Below are positions 1 to 6,994 of a stretch of 10,578 nucleotides of DNA, piece after piece; the stretch's first letter is position 1; each line of letters begins with the position of its first letter. The stretch lies in contig DATLYH010000100.1 in the NCBI GenBank assembly GCA_035575035.1, forward strand, positions 1-10,578, read 5' to 3'. Under the pieces are notes generated by a model. That model had not been told where the DNA came from, made no database searches, and was given only the letters and a program-made list of their open reading frames with translations. The DNA is from DATLYH01 sp035575035 (GTDB lineage Bacteria > Planctomycetota > Planctomycetia > Gemmatales > Gemmataceae). The position numbers and the translations under genes were made by a program.

Positions 1-116
1 GGCGCGCGGCGAGCGGCTGGTGGTGCTGCATGTCCCCTTCGACGGCGGCCGGGACCCGCACTACCTCTGCCGCGAGCTGAGCGGCCGGGGACTGCCTAAC
101 CTGTGGGTGCCGGCAG
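1..116. repeat. Terminal direct repeat, left copy
   Basis: These 116 bases are identical, in the same orientation, to the last 116 bases of the window. The match starts at the very first base and runs to the very last base of the right copy, which is how a circular or tandemly repeated assembly looks. The repeat lies inside the coding sequence for the C-terminal end of an acyl-CoA synthetase-like protein, so it is not a transposon end. If the two copies are one locus, the unit is 10,462 bp. Confidence 0.95.
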
Positions 117-220
117 CGAACGACTTCGTCCAGGTGCCCGAACTGCCGCTGTTGGGCAGCGGCAAGGTCAACCTCCAGCGCCTCAAGGAGATAGCCGTCG
201 AACAGACGCAAAGGGGGTGA
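1..220 (+). pseudogene. C-terminal fragment of an acyl-CoA synthetase / AMP-binding enzyme
   Basis: The frame is open from the first base to TGA at 218-220 and encodes about 72 residues. The stretch LPLLGSGKVNLQRLKEIA is the typical end of the small C-terminal domain of AMP-forming acyl-CoA synthetases, including the synthetase half of Aas-type acyl-ACP/lysophospholipid acyltransferases. The lysine in GSGKVN matches the conserved catalytic lysine of the adenylation step. When the window is circularised through the 116-bp repeat, the frame extends back into 10380-10462. There the family-like sequence AVTSVPDEARGERLVV begins near 10440, and upstream residues no longer resemble the family. No ATG lies in the joined frame; only GTG codons (10452, 20) could start it. 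I read it as the tail of a larger gene cut off at a rearrangement junction. If the window is not circular, it could be the end of an intact gene outside it. Confidence 0.72.
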
Positions 221-272
221 GGGGTGCAGCAAGCGGCCCCACGCCCCACTCCCCACCCATCACTCTCCACGC

Positions 273-533
273 ATGTCTCTCCATCGTTGCCGCGTCGTGC
301 TGGTCCGGCCGCGGATCGCCGCCAACATCGGGGCGATCGCCCGCGTCATGCGCAACCTGGGGCTCGGCCACCTGGTCCTGGTCGCCCCCGAGGCCGACCC
401 TGCCCGGCAGGCTATCGACTTCTTCCGACACTTCGCTGACCGCTGCCACCACGGCGAGGAGGAGCGCCCGTTGCTGGAATCATTCGGCCAGATGGAACAC
501 GTGGAGATGGGGCCGGGAACGCACGAGAAGTAG
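273..533 (+). pseudogene. Chimeric remnant: SpoU/TrmH RNA methyltransferase start joined to a hemerythrin-like piece
   Basis: This 86-codon frame opens at ATG 273 and stops at TAG 531-533. Residues 3-40 (VVLVRPRIAANIGAIARVM, then NLGLGHLVLVAPE) match the N-terminus of TrmJ/TrmH-type SPOUT 2'-O-methyltransferases, where the asparagine-isoleucine-glycine loop is conserved. After about residue 42 the family ends abruptly. Residues 43-65 (PARQAIDFFRHFADRCHHGE) instead resemble the middle of a bacterial hemerythrin (HHE) domain, with its iron-binding histidines in CHHGEEE. The rest is not recognised. The same frame continues after the TAG to about 748 without another stop. An intact TrmJ is about 250 residues and a hemerythrin domain about 150, so neither is functional here. 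The junction near base 399 suggests illegitimate recombination or, less likely, a misassembly. Confidence 0.6.
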
Positions 534-726
534 CTGTGCATCGCCAACGCGTTGGCGGAGCGCTTCGGTGTATCCGGGGCAAAGACGCCGGCCGGCGGCC
601 CCCCGCCCACCGCTACGGGGACGGAAGACAACGCGACCGAACGTCCCACTTCGCACACTTCGAGCGGCCCGGTGTGCGGGCCTGACACAGTCGTCCTTGT
701 CCCCCACCTGCTGAGGAAGGTACGCC

Positions 727-747
727 CGCGCCAATCGGTGGAATAGG
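727..747 (+). repeat. Intergenic direct repeat, copy 1
   Basis: The core gcgccaatcggtggaatagg occurs here and again 71 bp downstream. Both copies are preceded by c and followed by a related, less conserved tail (ggggaacgccaagcc here, agggaatgccgagcc in copy 2), so the similarity covers about 38 bp with one indel. It does not encode a protein on either strand and is not palindromic. It is a short interspersed repeat of unknown role. Confidence 0.85.
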
Positions 748-797
748 GGGAACGCCAAGCCCCGTTCTTGACGAGGGGTTTGGAGCAGCTCGATGAG

Positions 798-818
798 CGC
801 GCCAATCGGTGGAATAGG
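798..818 (+). repeat. Intergenic direct repeat, copy 2
   Basis: Second exact 21-bp copy of the repeat at 727-747, 139 bp before the start of the cytochrome gene. Sequence beyond the 38-bp similar zone is unrelated to copy 1, so this is a pair of dispersed units, not a tandem array. Confidence 0.85.
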
Positions 819-956
819 AGGGAATGCCGAGCCGACGACGCCGCGGCATGGGGCTTGCAATTCCCCAGGAGACGACGGGCGGGGATGGACACCTTTGGAA
901 GGGCTGTCCTTCTCCCCCGCAAAGAGAGAGGCCGCCGAGAAGGTAGGAGAAGATCC

Positions 957-2606
957 ATGAGCCTGACAGATCCATCCGGCAGGCAAGTGCCCGGCAGACG
1001 GCCTGTGGCGATTGGTTTGCTCTTGGCCGCCGGTTTGGTCCTGGCGGTCGTCGGCATTTTCTACATCTGGAACCGGACGGCGGACCGCGACGGCCAACCG
1101 GACGGCGGACCGGGCAAAGAGGACCTGCTGGTCCGCGGCCAGCAACTCTACGCCGTCCACTGCCTGCAGTGTCACGGCGAGAAGGGGGACGGCAACGGCC
1201 CGGCGGCCCGCTACCTCTACCCCAAGCCGCGCAACTTCGGCGAGGGCCGCTTCCGCCTGGTGACTACGACCAACTCCATCCCCTCCGACGAAGACCTGCT
1301 CCGTGTCATTACCCGCGGCATGCCCGGCTCTGCGATGTTCCCGTTCGGCCACCTGAGCGAAGGCGACCGGCTGGCGCTGGTGGCCCAGGTGCGGCACCTG
1401 ATCCAAGCCGGTACCGAGGAGTTGGTGGCGCGGGAGAGCGGCGGCAAGGCCGACCCGGCCGTGGTGGCCGAGTTGATCGCGCCCGGCGCTCCCCAGGATA
1501 TTCCCAAGGAGTGGCCGGTGCCCGGGCCCGCGTCGATCGCCCGGGGGGCGGAGCTGTATCGCAAGACCGGCTGTGCCTCTTGCCACGGGGAGACCGGCAA
1601 GGGCGACGGCACCCAGGAGCAATTCGACAATGACGGTATGCCGACCCGGCCGCGCGACTTCACCCGCGGCATCTTCAAGGGCGGCCGTGACCCGCGCCAG
1701 CTCTACGCCCGCATCTCGCAAGGCATGGCCGGCACACCGATGCCCGGCTCCTCCCAGGTCCTCAAGCCGGCCGAGATCTGCGATGTGGTTAACTTCGTCC
1801 TGTCGCTGTCGGACCCGGCCGCCCAGAACAAGGTCGAGCACAAGCGCACCACCCTGACTGCCAAACGGACCGCGGCCTCGCTGGACGGCGACATCTCCGA
1901 GGACGCCTGGAAGGCCGCGCCGACTGCGTCGATCGTGGTCAGCCCCCTGTGGTGGCGCGACTACCCCGAGCCCGACCTGCAAGTGCAGGCGCTGCACGAC
2001 GGCCAGACGCTCGCCCTCCGACTCCGCTGGAACGACGCGACCGTCAACGACAGCCCGATCCGGCCCGAGGACTTCGAGGACATGGCGGCCGTGCAGCTCT
2101 TCAAGGGGGATGTGGAGCCGTTCATCGGGATGGGCGCCAAGGACCACCGGGTGGACATGTGGCTCTGGCGGGCCAGCTGGCACAACCCGTCGGCCCAGCC
2201 CCCCAGCCTCCTGGACGACTACCCGTTCGTCAGTCCCAACTACGGCGCGATACTCAAGAAGGACGACAGCGGGAATGGGCCGCCGGACTTCTTGACCGCC
2301 CGCGCCGCCGGCAACCTGCACACCAACCCGGACCGGGAGCGGAGTGCCAGCAATCTGTCCGCCGAGGGCTTCGGCAGCACGACCTTCCGCCCCCGAACCG
2401 CGCAACGGGTCACGGCCAGTTCGACCCGGAAAGAGGGCGGCTGGTCGGTCATTCTGAAACGACCGCTCGCCGTCGGCACCGAGGACGGCATCCCGCTGGC
2501 CGCCGGAGAACAGTACTCGATCGCCTTCGCCATCTGGGACGGTGCCGCGGGCGACCGCAATGGCCAGAAGCTGATTTCCATCTGGCATGACCTGAAGATT
2601 GAGTGA
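957..2606 (+). CDS. Membrane-anchored dihaem cytochrome c fused to an ethylbenzene-dehydrogenase-type haem b domain (NxrC-like gamma subunit)
   Basis: This 549-residue protein is the likely electron outlet of the molybdoenzyme. Residues 16-37 form one transmembrane helix after a basic N-terminus, placing the rest outside the membrane. Two class I cytochrome c domains follow: CLQCH at 69-73 with a candidate distal methionine in GMPGSAM (121-127), and CASCH at 206-210 with one in GMAGTPMPG (257-264). Residues about 305-549 fit the EB_dh fold that holds haem b in gamma subunits of type II DMSO-reductase enzymes (DGDISEDAWKAAP, DMAAVQLF, GMGAKDHRVDMWLW, GGWSVILKRPL). Known members carry haem b on a Met/Lys pair; which residues serve here is not certain. 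The start at ATG 957 is chosen because aggag sits 7 bases upstream. The frame is open from 768, but the extra residues come from the intergenic repeat. Only 19 bp separate it from nxrA. Confidence 0.88.
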   Translation: MSLTDPSGRQVPGRRPVAIGLLLAAGLVLAVVGIFYIWNRTADRDGQPDGGPGKEDLLVRGQQLYAVHCLQCHGEKGDGNGPAARYLYPKPRNFGEGRFRLVTTTNSIPSDEDLLRVITRGMPGSAMFPFGHLSEGDRLALVAQVRHLIQAGTEELVARESGGKADPAVVAELIAPGAPQDIPKEWPVPGPASIARGAELYRKTGCASCHGETGKGDGTQEQFDNDGMPTRPRDFTRGIFKGGRDPRQLYARISQGMAGTPMPGSSQVLKPAEICDVVNFVLSLSDPAAQNKVEHKRTTLTAKRTAASLDGDISEDAWKAAPTASIVVSPLWWRDYPEPDLQVQALHDGQTLALRLRWNDATVNDSPIRPEDFEDMAAVQLFKGDVEPFIGMGAKDHRVDMWLWRASWHNPSAQPPSLLDDYPFVSPNYGAILKKDDSGNGPPDFLTARAAGNLHTNPDRERSASNLSAEGFGSTTFRPRTAQRVTASSTRKEGGWSVILKRPLAVGTEDGIPLAAGEQYSIAFAIWDGAAGDRNGQKLISIWHDLKIE

Positions 2607-2625
2607 AGGAAAGGGGTCTGTGATC

Positions 2626-5600
2626 ATGAACCGCCGCGAGTTTCTTCAGGCCGCCTTGGGAACGGTCGGGACCGGTGGCCTGCTCGCCCCCCGGCTGTGG
2701 GGATTCGACGTGGTGAGCGTGAGCAACCCCCTCGGCGTCTACCCGTCGCGGGAATGGGAGAAGGTCTACCGCGACCAGTACCGGGTGGACGGCTGGTTCC
2801 GCTGGGTCTGCGCCCCCAACGACACTCACAACTGCCTGCTGCGGGCCTACGTCCGCAACGGTGTGGTGCTGCGGTCGGAGTCAGGCTACGAGTGCGGCCG
2901 GGTCAAGGACCTGTACGGCAACTGCGACACGGTTCACTGGAACCCGCGGAGCTGTGCCAAGGGCGAGAGTCAGCAACGCCGCCTTTACGGGCCCTATCGC
3001 CTCCGCCACCCCCTGATCCGCAAGGGCTGGAAGCAGTGGGCGGATGACGGCTTCCCTTCGCTGTCCGACAACCCCGAGCTGCGCGACAAGTACAAGTTCA
3101 CCTCACGCGGTACCGACACCTTTGTGAAGGTGAGCTGGGAGGAGATGTACCGCTACCACGCCAAGGCAGTGGTGGCCATTGCCCGGACCTACAGCGGCAA
3201 GGAGGGGGAGGAGCGGCTCCGGAAAGATGGCTACGAGCCCGAGATGATCGAAGCTTGCCACCACGCCGGCACCCGCACCATGAAGCTGCGCGGCGGCATG
3301 GGCCTGCTGGGCGTCATGGGCAAGTACGGCCTGTACCGCTGGGCGAACATGCTGGCCCTGCTGGACCAGAAGATCCGCGGCGTCGAGCCCAAGGACGCCC
3401 TCGGCGGCCGGCTCTGGTCCAACTACACCTGGCACGGCGACCAGGCCCCGGGCCACCCCTTTGTCCATGGTCTGCAGACAGCGGACTGCGACCTCAACGA
3501 CATGCGGCACGCCAAGCTGCACATCCAGTGCGGCAAGAACCTGGTCGAGAACAAGATGACCGATGCCCACTGGTTCATCGAAGTGATGGAGCGAGGCGGC
3601 CGCATCGTTGTCATCACCCCGGAATACTCGCCGCCCGCGACCAAGGCCGACTACTGGATTCAGGTTCGTCCTGGCTGCACGGACACCGCCCTTTTCCTCG
3701 GCGTCACCAAGCTAATGATGGACAACGGCTGGTACGACGAGAAGTTCGTCAAGGCCTTCACCGACTTCCCGCTGCTGATTCGCACCGACACCCTGCAGCG
3801 GCTGCGGGCCGCTGATGTCTTCCCCAACTACAAGCTCGGCCTGTCGAAGGACGGCCCATCCTACCAGGAGCAGCACCTTACCGACGAGCAGTACGCCAAG
3901 ATCGGCGACTTTGTCATCTATGACGAAAAGCAGAAGGCACTCCGCGCCCTCACCCGCGACCAGATGGGCCCGCGCATGGAGCAAGAGGGGATCGCGCCCG
4001 CGCTGTCCTATTCCGGCAAGGTCAAACTGGTCGATGGCAAGGAGGTCGAGGTCATCACCCTGTGGGATGCTTACAAGAACATTCACCTGAAAGACTACGA
4101 CCTTGACACGGTCGCCCAGATCACCGGCGCCGCCAAGGCGCTGATCGAGCGGCTGGCGAAGGACATCTGGGACACGACCGTGGCCGGCCACGCCGTCGCC
4201 ATCCACGTCGGCGAGGGGATTAACCACTGGTTCCACGCCACGCTGGCCAACCGCGCCCAGTACTTGCCGCTGATGTTGACCGGCCAGCTAGGCAAACCCG
4301 GCGCCGGCTGCTACACCTGGGCCGGCAACTACAAGGCCGCCCTCTTCCAGGGCTCGCCCGAGACCGGGCCCGGCTTCCTCGGCTGGATCGCCGAGGACCC
4401 GTTCAACATCAACCTGGACCCGAAGGCCGATGGCAAAAACATCAAGGTCAACAAGACCGCCAAGGACGAAGAGCCGGCCTACTGGAACCACGGCGACCGG
4501 CCGCTGATCGTGAACACGCCGAAATACGGCCGGCGGTGCTTCACCGGCCAGACGCACATGCCGACGCCGACCAAGTTCCTTTGGTTCGCCAACGTCAACC
4601 TGTTCAACAACGCCAAGCATGTCTACGACATGCTCTTTGTGGTCAACCCGAAGATCGACTGCATCATCGCCCAGGACGTGGAGATGACCAGTTCCTGCGA
4701 GTACGCCGATCTGATCTATCCGGCGAACACCTGGATGGAGTTCCAGACCTACGAGATCACCGCCTCTTGCTCCAACCCCTTCTTGTACATCTGGAAGGGG
4801 GGCATCCCGCCGGTCTACGACTCCCGCGACGACGTTCATATCCTGGCTGAGTCCGCCGAGGCGTTGGCCGAGGAGACCGGCGATCCGCGCTTCGCCGACT
4901 ACTGGCGGTTCATCCTCAACGACAAGGCCAACGGCGTGAAGGTGTACATCCAGCGCCTGCTGGACAGCTCGACGACCACCCGCGGCTACCGGGTGGACGA
5001 CATCCTCGAAGGTAAGTACGGCGAGCCGAATGTGGCGCTGATGCTCTTCCGCACCTACCCGCGGATTCCGTTCTGGGAGAATATCCACGATGGCCTGCCC
5101 TTCTGGACCGACACAGGCCGCCTGAACTCCTACTGCGACATCCCCGAAGCCATCACTTTCGGTGAGAACTTCATCGTCCACCGCGAAGGGCCCGAGGCCA
5201 CCCCCTACCTGCCCAACGTCATCGTCAGCAGCAACCCACTGATCCGGCCCGATGACTTCGGCATTCCACACGACGCGACCCACTGGGATGAGCGCACGAT
5301 CCGCAACGTCAAACTTCCCTGGGCCGAGGTGCAGAAGACGAAGAATCCGCTCTGGGAGAAGGGCTATCGGTTTTACTTTCTGACCCCGAAGACCCGCCAC
5401 CGGGTCCACTCGTCCTGGTCCACGGTGGACTGGCACCTGATCTGGGACTCCAGCTTCGGCGACCCCTACCGGCGTGACCGGCGCCTGCCGTTCTTCGGCG
5501 AGCACCAGCTCCACATGAACCCCGAGGACGCCCAGGCACTAGGGATTAACAACGGCGACTATGTCTACGTCGATGCCCAGGAGGAGGACCGGCCCTACCG

Positions 5601-6123
5601 CGGCTGGCAGAAGGATCGGGACTCGGACGACCCAGTCGCCCGCCACCGGGCCAAGACCGCCCGGTTGATGCTGCGGGTGACTTACAACTCCAGCTACCCG
5701 CGCGGCGTGGTCATGGCCAAGCACGCCCCGTTTATCGCCACCGAGAAGACAGTGGCGGCGCACGAGGACCCGAAGGGGGACGGCCGCTGCCGCTCGCCCG
5801 ACACCGGCTATCAGGCCAACCTCCGCTACGGCTGCCAGCAGTCATGCACTCGCAACTGGCTGATGCCGATGCATCAGACCGACACGCTCTTTCACAAGGC
5901 CAAGGTCCAGATGGCGTTCCTGTTTGGCGGCGAGGCCGACAATCATGCCGTCAACACGGTGCCCAAGGAGACGCTGGTGCGGATCACCAAGGCCGAGGAC
6001 GGCGGCCTCGACGGCAAGGGGGTCTGGGACGGCGCCCGCGAGCCGTTCGCCCCGAGCCGCGAGACGCCGCAGAACGCGCAGTACCTGAGCGGCGGGTATG
6101 TGCGGATCGCCGGGAAGGCATGA
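2626..6123 (+). CDS. nxrA: Nitrite oxidoreductase-like molybdopterin catalytic subunit (NxrA/NarG family)
   Basis: This 1165-residue catalytic subunit has about the length of Nitrospira NxrA. It should bind Mo-bis-MGD and one Fe-S cluster and interconvert nitrite and nitrate, or act on a related oxyanion. A twin-arginine signal opens the protein (NRREFLQAALG, residues 2-12), so it is exported folded to the periplasm. The N-terminal cluster motif is C62-x3-D66-x3-C70 with C110 downstream; NarG has His in the first position and Cys in the second. The block YTWHGDQAPGHPFVHG (267-282) aligns without gaps, from memory, with the region holding the Mo-ligand Asp of NarG; D272 is the candidate here. 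Typical NXR sequence surrounds it (NDTHNC, LYGNCDTVHWNPRSC, YGPYRL, RKGWKQWADDGFP). The ATG at 2626 is preferred over TTG 2599 because the Tat motif begins at residue 2 and a purine-rich aaggaaaggg lies upstream. Alternatives: periplasmic nitrate, chlorate or selenate reductase. Confidence 0.88.
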   Translation: MNRREFLQAALGTVGTGGLLAPRLWGFDVVSVSNPLGVYPSREWEKVYRDQYRVDGWFRWVCAPNDTHNCLLRAYVRNGVVLRSESGYECGRVKDLYGNCDTVHWNPRSCAKGESQQRRLYGPYRLRHPLIRKGWKQWADDGFPSLSDNPELRDKYKFTSRGTDTFVKVSWEEMYRYHAKAVVAIARTYSGKEGEERLRKDGYEPEMIEACHHAGTRTMKLRGGMGLLGVMGKYGLYRWANMLALLDQKIRGVEPKDALGGRLWSNYTWHGDQAPGHPFVHGLQTADCDLNDMRHAKLHIQCGKNLVENKMTDAHWFIEVMERGGRIVVITPEYSPPATKADYWIQVRPGCTDTALFLGVTKLMMDNGWYDEKFVKAFTDFPLLIRTDTLQRLRAADVFPNYKLGLSKDGPSYQEQHLTDEQYAKIGDFVIYDEKQKALRALTRDQMGPRMEQEGIAPALSYSGKVKLVDGKEVEVITLWDAYKNIHLKDYDLDTVAQITGAAKALIERLAKDIWDTTVAGHAVAIHVGEGINHWFHATLANRAQYLPLMLTGQLGKPGAGCYTWAGNYKAALFQGSPETGPGFLGWIAEDPFNINLDPKADGKNIKVNKTAKDEEPAYWNHGDRPLIVNTPKYGRRCFTGQTHMPTPTKFLWFANVNLFNNAKHVYDMLFVVNPKIDCIIAQDVEMTSSCEYADLIYPANTWMEFQTYEITASCSNPFLYIWKGGIPPVYDSRDDVHILAESAEALAEETGDPRFADYWRFILNDKANGVKVYIQRLLDSSTTTRGYRVDDILEGKYGEPNVALMLFRTYPRIPFWENIHDGLPFWTDTGRLNSYCDIPEAITFGENFIVHREGPEATPYLPNVIVSSNPLIRPDDFGIPHDATHWDERTIRNVKLPWAEVQKTKNPLWEKGYRFYFLTPKTRHRVHSSWSTVDWHLIWDSSFGDPYRRDRRLPFFGEHQLHMNPEDAQALGINNGDYVYVDAQEEDRPYRGWQKDRDSDDPVARHRAKTARLMLRVTYNSSYPRGVVMAKHAPFIATEKTVAAHEDPKGDGRCRSPDTGYQANLRYGCQQSCTRNWLMPMHQTDTLFHKAKVQMAFLFGGEADNHAVNTVPKETLVRITKAEDGGLDGKGVWDGAREPFAPSRETPQNAQYLSGGYVRIAGKA

Positions 6124-6188
6124 CGGCCGCCTGTTCTTCCGGGTTCGCCGCGCGGTTGAAACGAGAGGCGAACGGACGCGGAACGCAA

Positions 6189-6617
6189 TTAGACGGGTGA
6201 ATCATGAAGCAGGTCCAAGATCGCCAGCAAAGAGCGGGCGAAGACCATTTCCGGATGGTTCATTTGCAGGCAGGCAACGGTGGCCCTGCCGGTAGCGGTC
6301 TTGCCTTCCAGGATGAGGGGGTCCTCAGAAGACCACTGGAAATGATCATCCCAGGACTGCGTGCGCGGGTTGAACAGAGGAACTCTCTTGCCGGTGCTCG
6401 GGTCCGTGGCTCTGACGCGGTCCAACTTGTGCCCGTTGCATCGCGGACAGGAAAAAGCCAGGTTGCTGAGTACGGTCTTCCCACCGCGCGATCGCGGCCG
6501 AACGTGGTCGATCGGAAAGACGGCCGCCTGCCCGTGGGCGGGAAAGCGGCAGTACTCGCAGCGATTTCGCGCGCGGGCAACGACTTTCGATCGCAGGCTG
6601 CGGGGAATCTTGCTCAC
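6189..6617 (-). CDS. HNH endonuclease
   Basis: This 142-residue protein has a complete HNH nuclease core. C20-x2-C23 and C57-x2-C60 would bind a structural zinc. IDHVRPRSRGG (36-46) supplies the first catalytic histidine (H38), followed by N52 in SNLAF and N61 in CNGHK. The C-terminal half (LFNPRTQSWDDHF, then the GKTATGRATV region) is typical of a widespread family of stand-alone HNH proteins. The start is GTG at 6617, which overlaps the stop of the gene before it as GTGA, so the pair is probably translationally coupled. It lies antisense inside the nxr locus, 65 bp from the nxrA stop and convergent with it. Its base composition is visibly less GC-rich than the enzyme genes. The role (homing-like, defence or domestic nuclease) is not known. 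Confidence 0.85.
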   Translation of the reverse strand: MSKIPRSLRSKVVARARNRCEYCRFPAHGQAAVFPIDHVRPRSRGGKTVLSNLAFSCPRCNGHKLDRVRATDPSTGKRVPLFNPRTQSWDDHFQWSSEDPLILEGKTATGRATVACLQMNHPEMVFARSLLAILDLLHDSPV

Positions 6618-6886
6618 TTCGGCGAAACCAAGTCGGGGAATACTTGGCCCAGGAGCTTCAACGCCACCTGCGCTTCAAGTTTCTCGATCGTCCGTTTTTG
6701 CCAAAAGTCAATTAAGGCCATGAGCTCTTCCCGCTCGGCCTTTTTCAAGAACTCCTTGTTCTCGGAGAGCTCCAGCAAACGCTTCTGGATGGGCTCTTCG
6801 AGTTCGTACGCAGCTATTCGCCGAAGGGCGGACACACACGAACCCACCGCCCGCTCGAGCGGTGGCTTATTGGTCGAAACAGTCAC
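6614..6886 (-). CDS. Small helical protein paired with the HNH endonuclease
   Basis: About 90 residues, highly charged and predicted helical (for example ELEEPIQKRLLELSENKEF and KKAEREELMALIDFWQKRT), without cysteines in the helical part and with no signal peptide. It ends in TGA at 6614-6616, overlapping the GTG start of the HNH gene by 4 bp. I take GTG 6886 as the start because gggagga lies about 9 bases upstream; TTG 6889 is equally possible. The frame runs on upstream to 7252, but that part is antisense to the conserved 126-aa gene and is a shadow. I cannot name a family. The tight coupling and the size suggest a partner, such as a regulator or immunity protein, of the nuclease. That is inference from layout only. 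Confidence 0.68.
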   Translation of the reverse strand: MTVSTNKPPLERAVGSCVSALRRIAAYELEEPIQKRLLELSENKEFLKKAEREELMALIDFWQKRTIEKLEAQVALKLLGQVFPDLVSPK

Positions 6887-6889
6887 CAA

Positions 6890-6994
6890 GGCAGATCCTC
6901 CCAGCAGAAGGAGCCGGGTGAAGTTGGCCAGCAATACCAGACATGCTAGTGCAGGGAGGTTTCCCTTGCAACCCGGACCTGGAGGGCCCCGTGC
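6890..6994. promoter_or_regulatory. Divergent intergenic region between the HNH cassette and the second half of the enzyme operon
   Basis: The 105 bases separate two gene groups that point away from each other, so promoters for both are expected here. For the plus-strand gene, ggaggg at 6981-6986 sits 8 bases before ATG 6995. For the minus-strand gene, the gggagga site lies near 6896-6902. A weak plus-strand promoter-like pair (ttggcc at 6924, gctagt at 6945, spacer 15) is visible but not convincing. The regulatory role is inferred from gene orientation. Confidence 0.35.

Larger units (their letters stand above)
534..956. other. Gene-poor leader upstream of the enzyme operon
   Basis: About 420 bases with no gene I can support. 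The frame downstream of the TAG at 531 stays open to 748 (with LCIANALAERFGV near its start) but has no recognisable family, and its second half is low-complexity Pro/Thr/Ser-rich translation. The stretch holds two copies of a 21-bp direct repeat (727-747 and 798-818). It ends in a purine-rich ribosome binding site (aaggtaggag, 940-949) in front of the ATG at 957. A promoter for the operon should lie here, but I see no convincing -35/-10 pair. Confidence 0.55.

Noticed and set aside
727..818. Two repeats with a 50-bp spacer as a minimal CRISPR
   Set aside because: Only two units, the similarity spreads into the supposed spacer, and there are no cas genes anywhere in the window.
768..956. Possible 63-residue N-terminal extension of the cytochrome protein
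   Set aside because: It crosses repeat copy 2 and is Arg-rich without a signal sequence. ATG 957 has a good ribosome binding site and precedes the membrane anchor.
480..2627. Very long minus-strand open frame (715 codons) opposite the cytochrome gene
   Set aside because: It is a GC-rich antisense shadow. The plus strand holds two CxxCH motifs and a full domain order, and the minus translation has no family and mostly Gly/Ala/Val/Arg.
4288..5514. 408-codon minus-strand frame inside nxrA
   Set aside because: Antisense to well-conserved NxrA sequence, composition typical of a shadow frame, no motif.
6143..6173. Inverted repeat gttcgcc/ggcgaac between the convergent nxrA and HNH genes as a terminator
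   Set aside because: Only a 7-bp stem with a 17-base loop and no T-tract on either strand; it could be chance.
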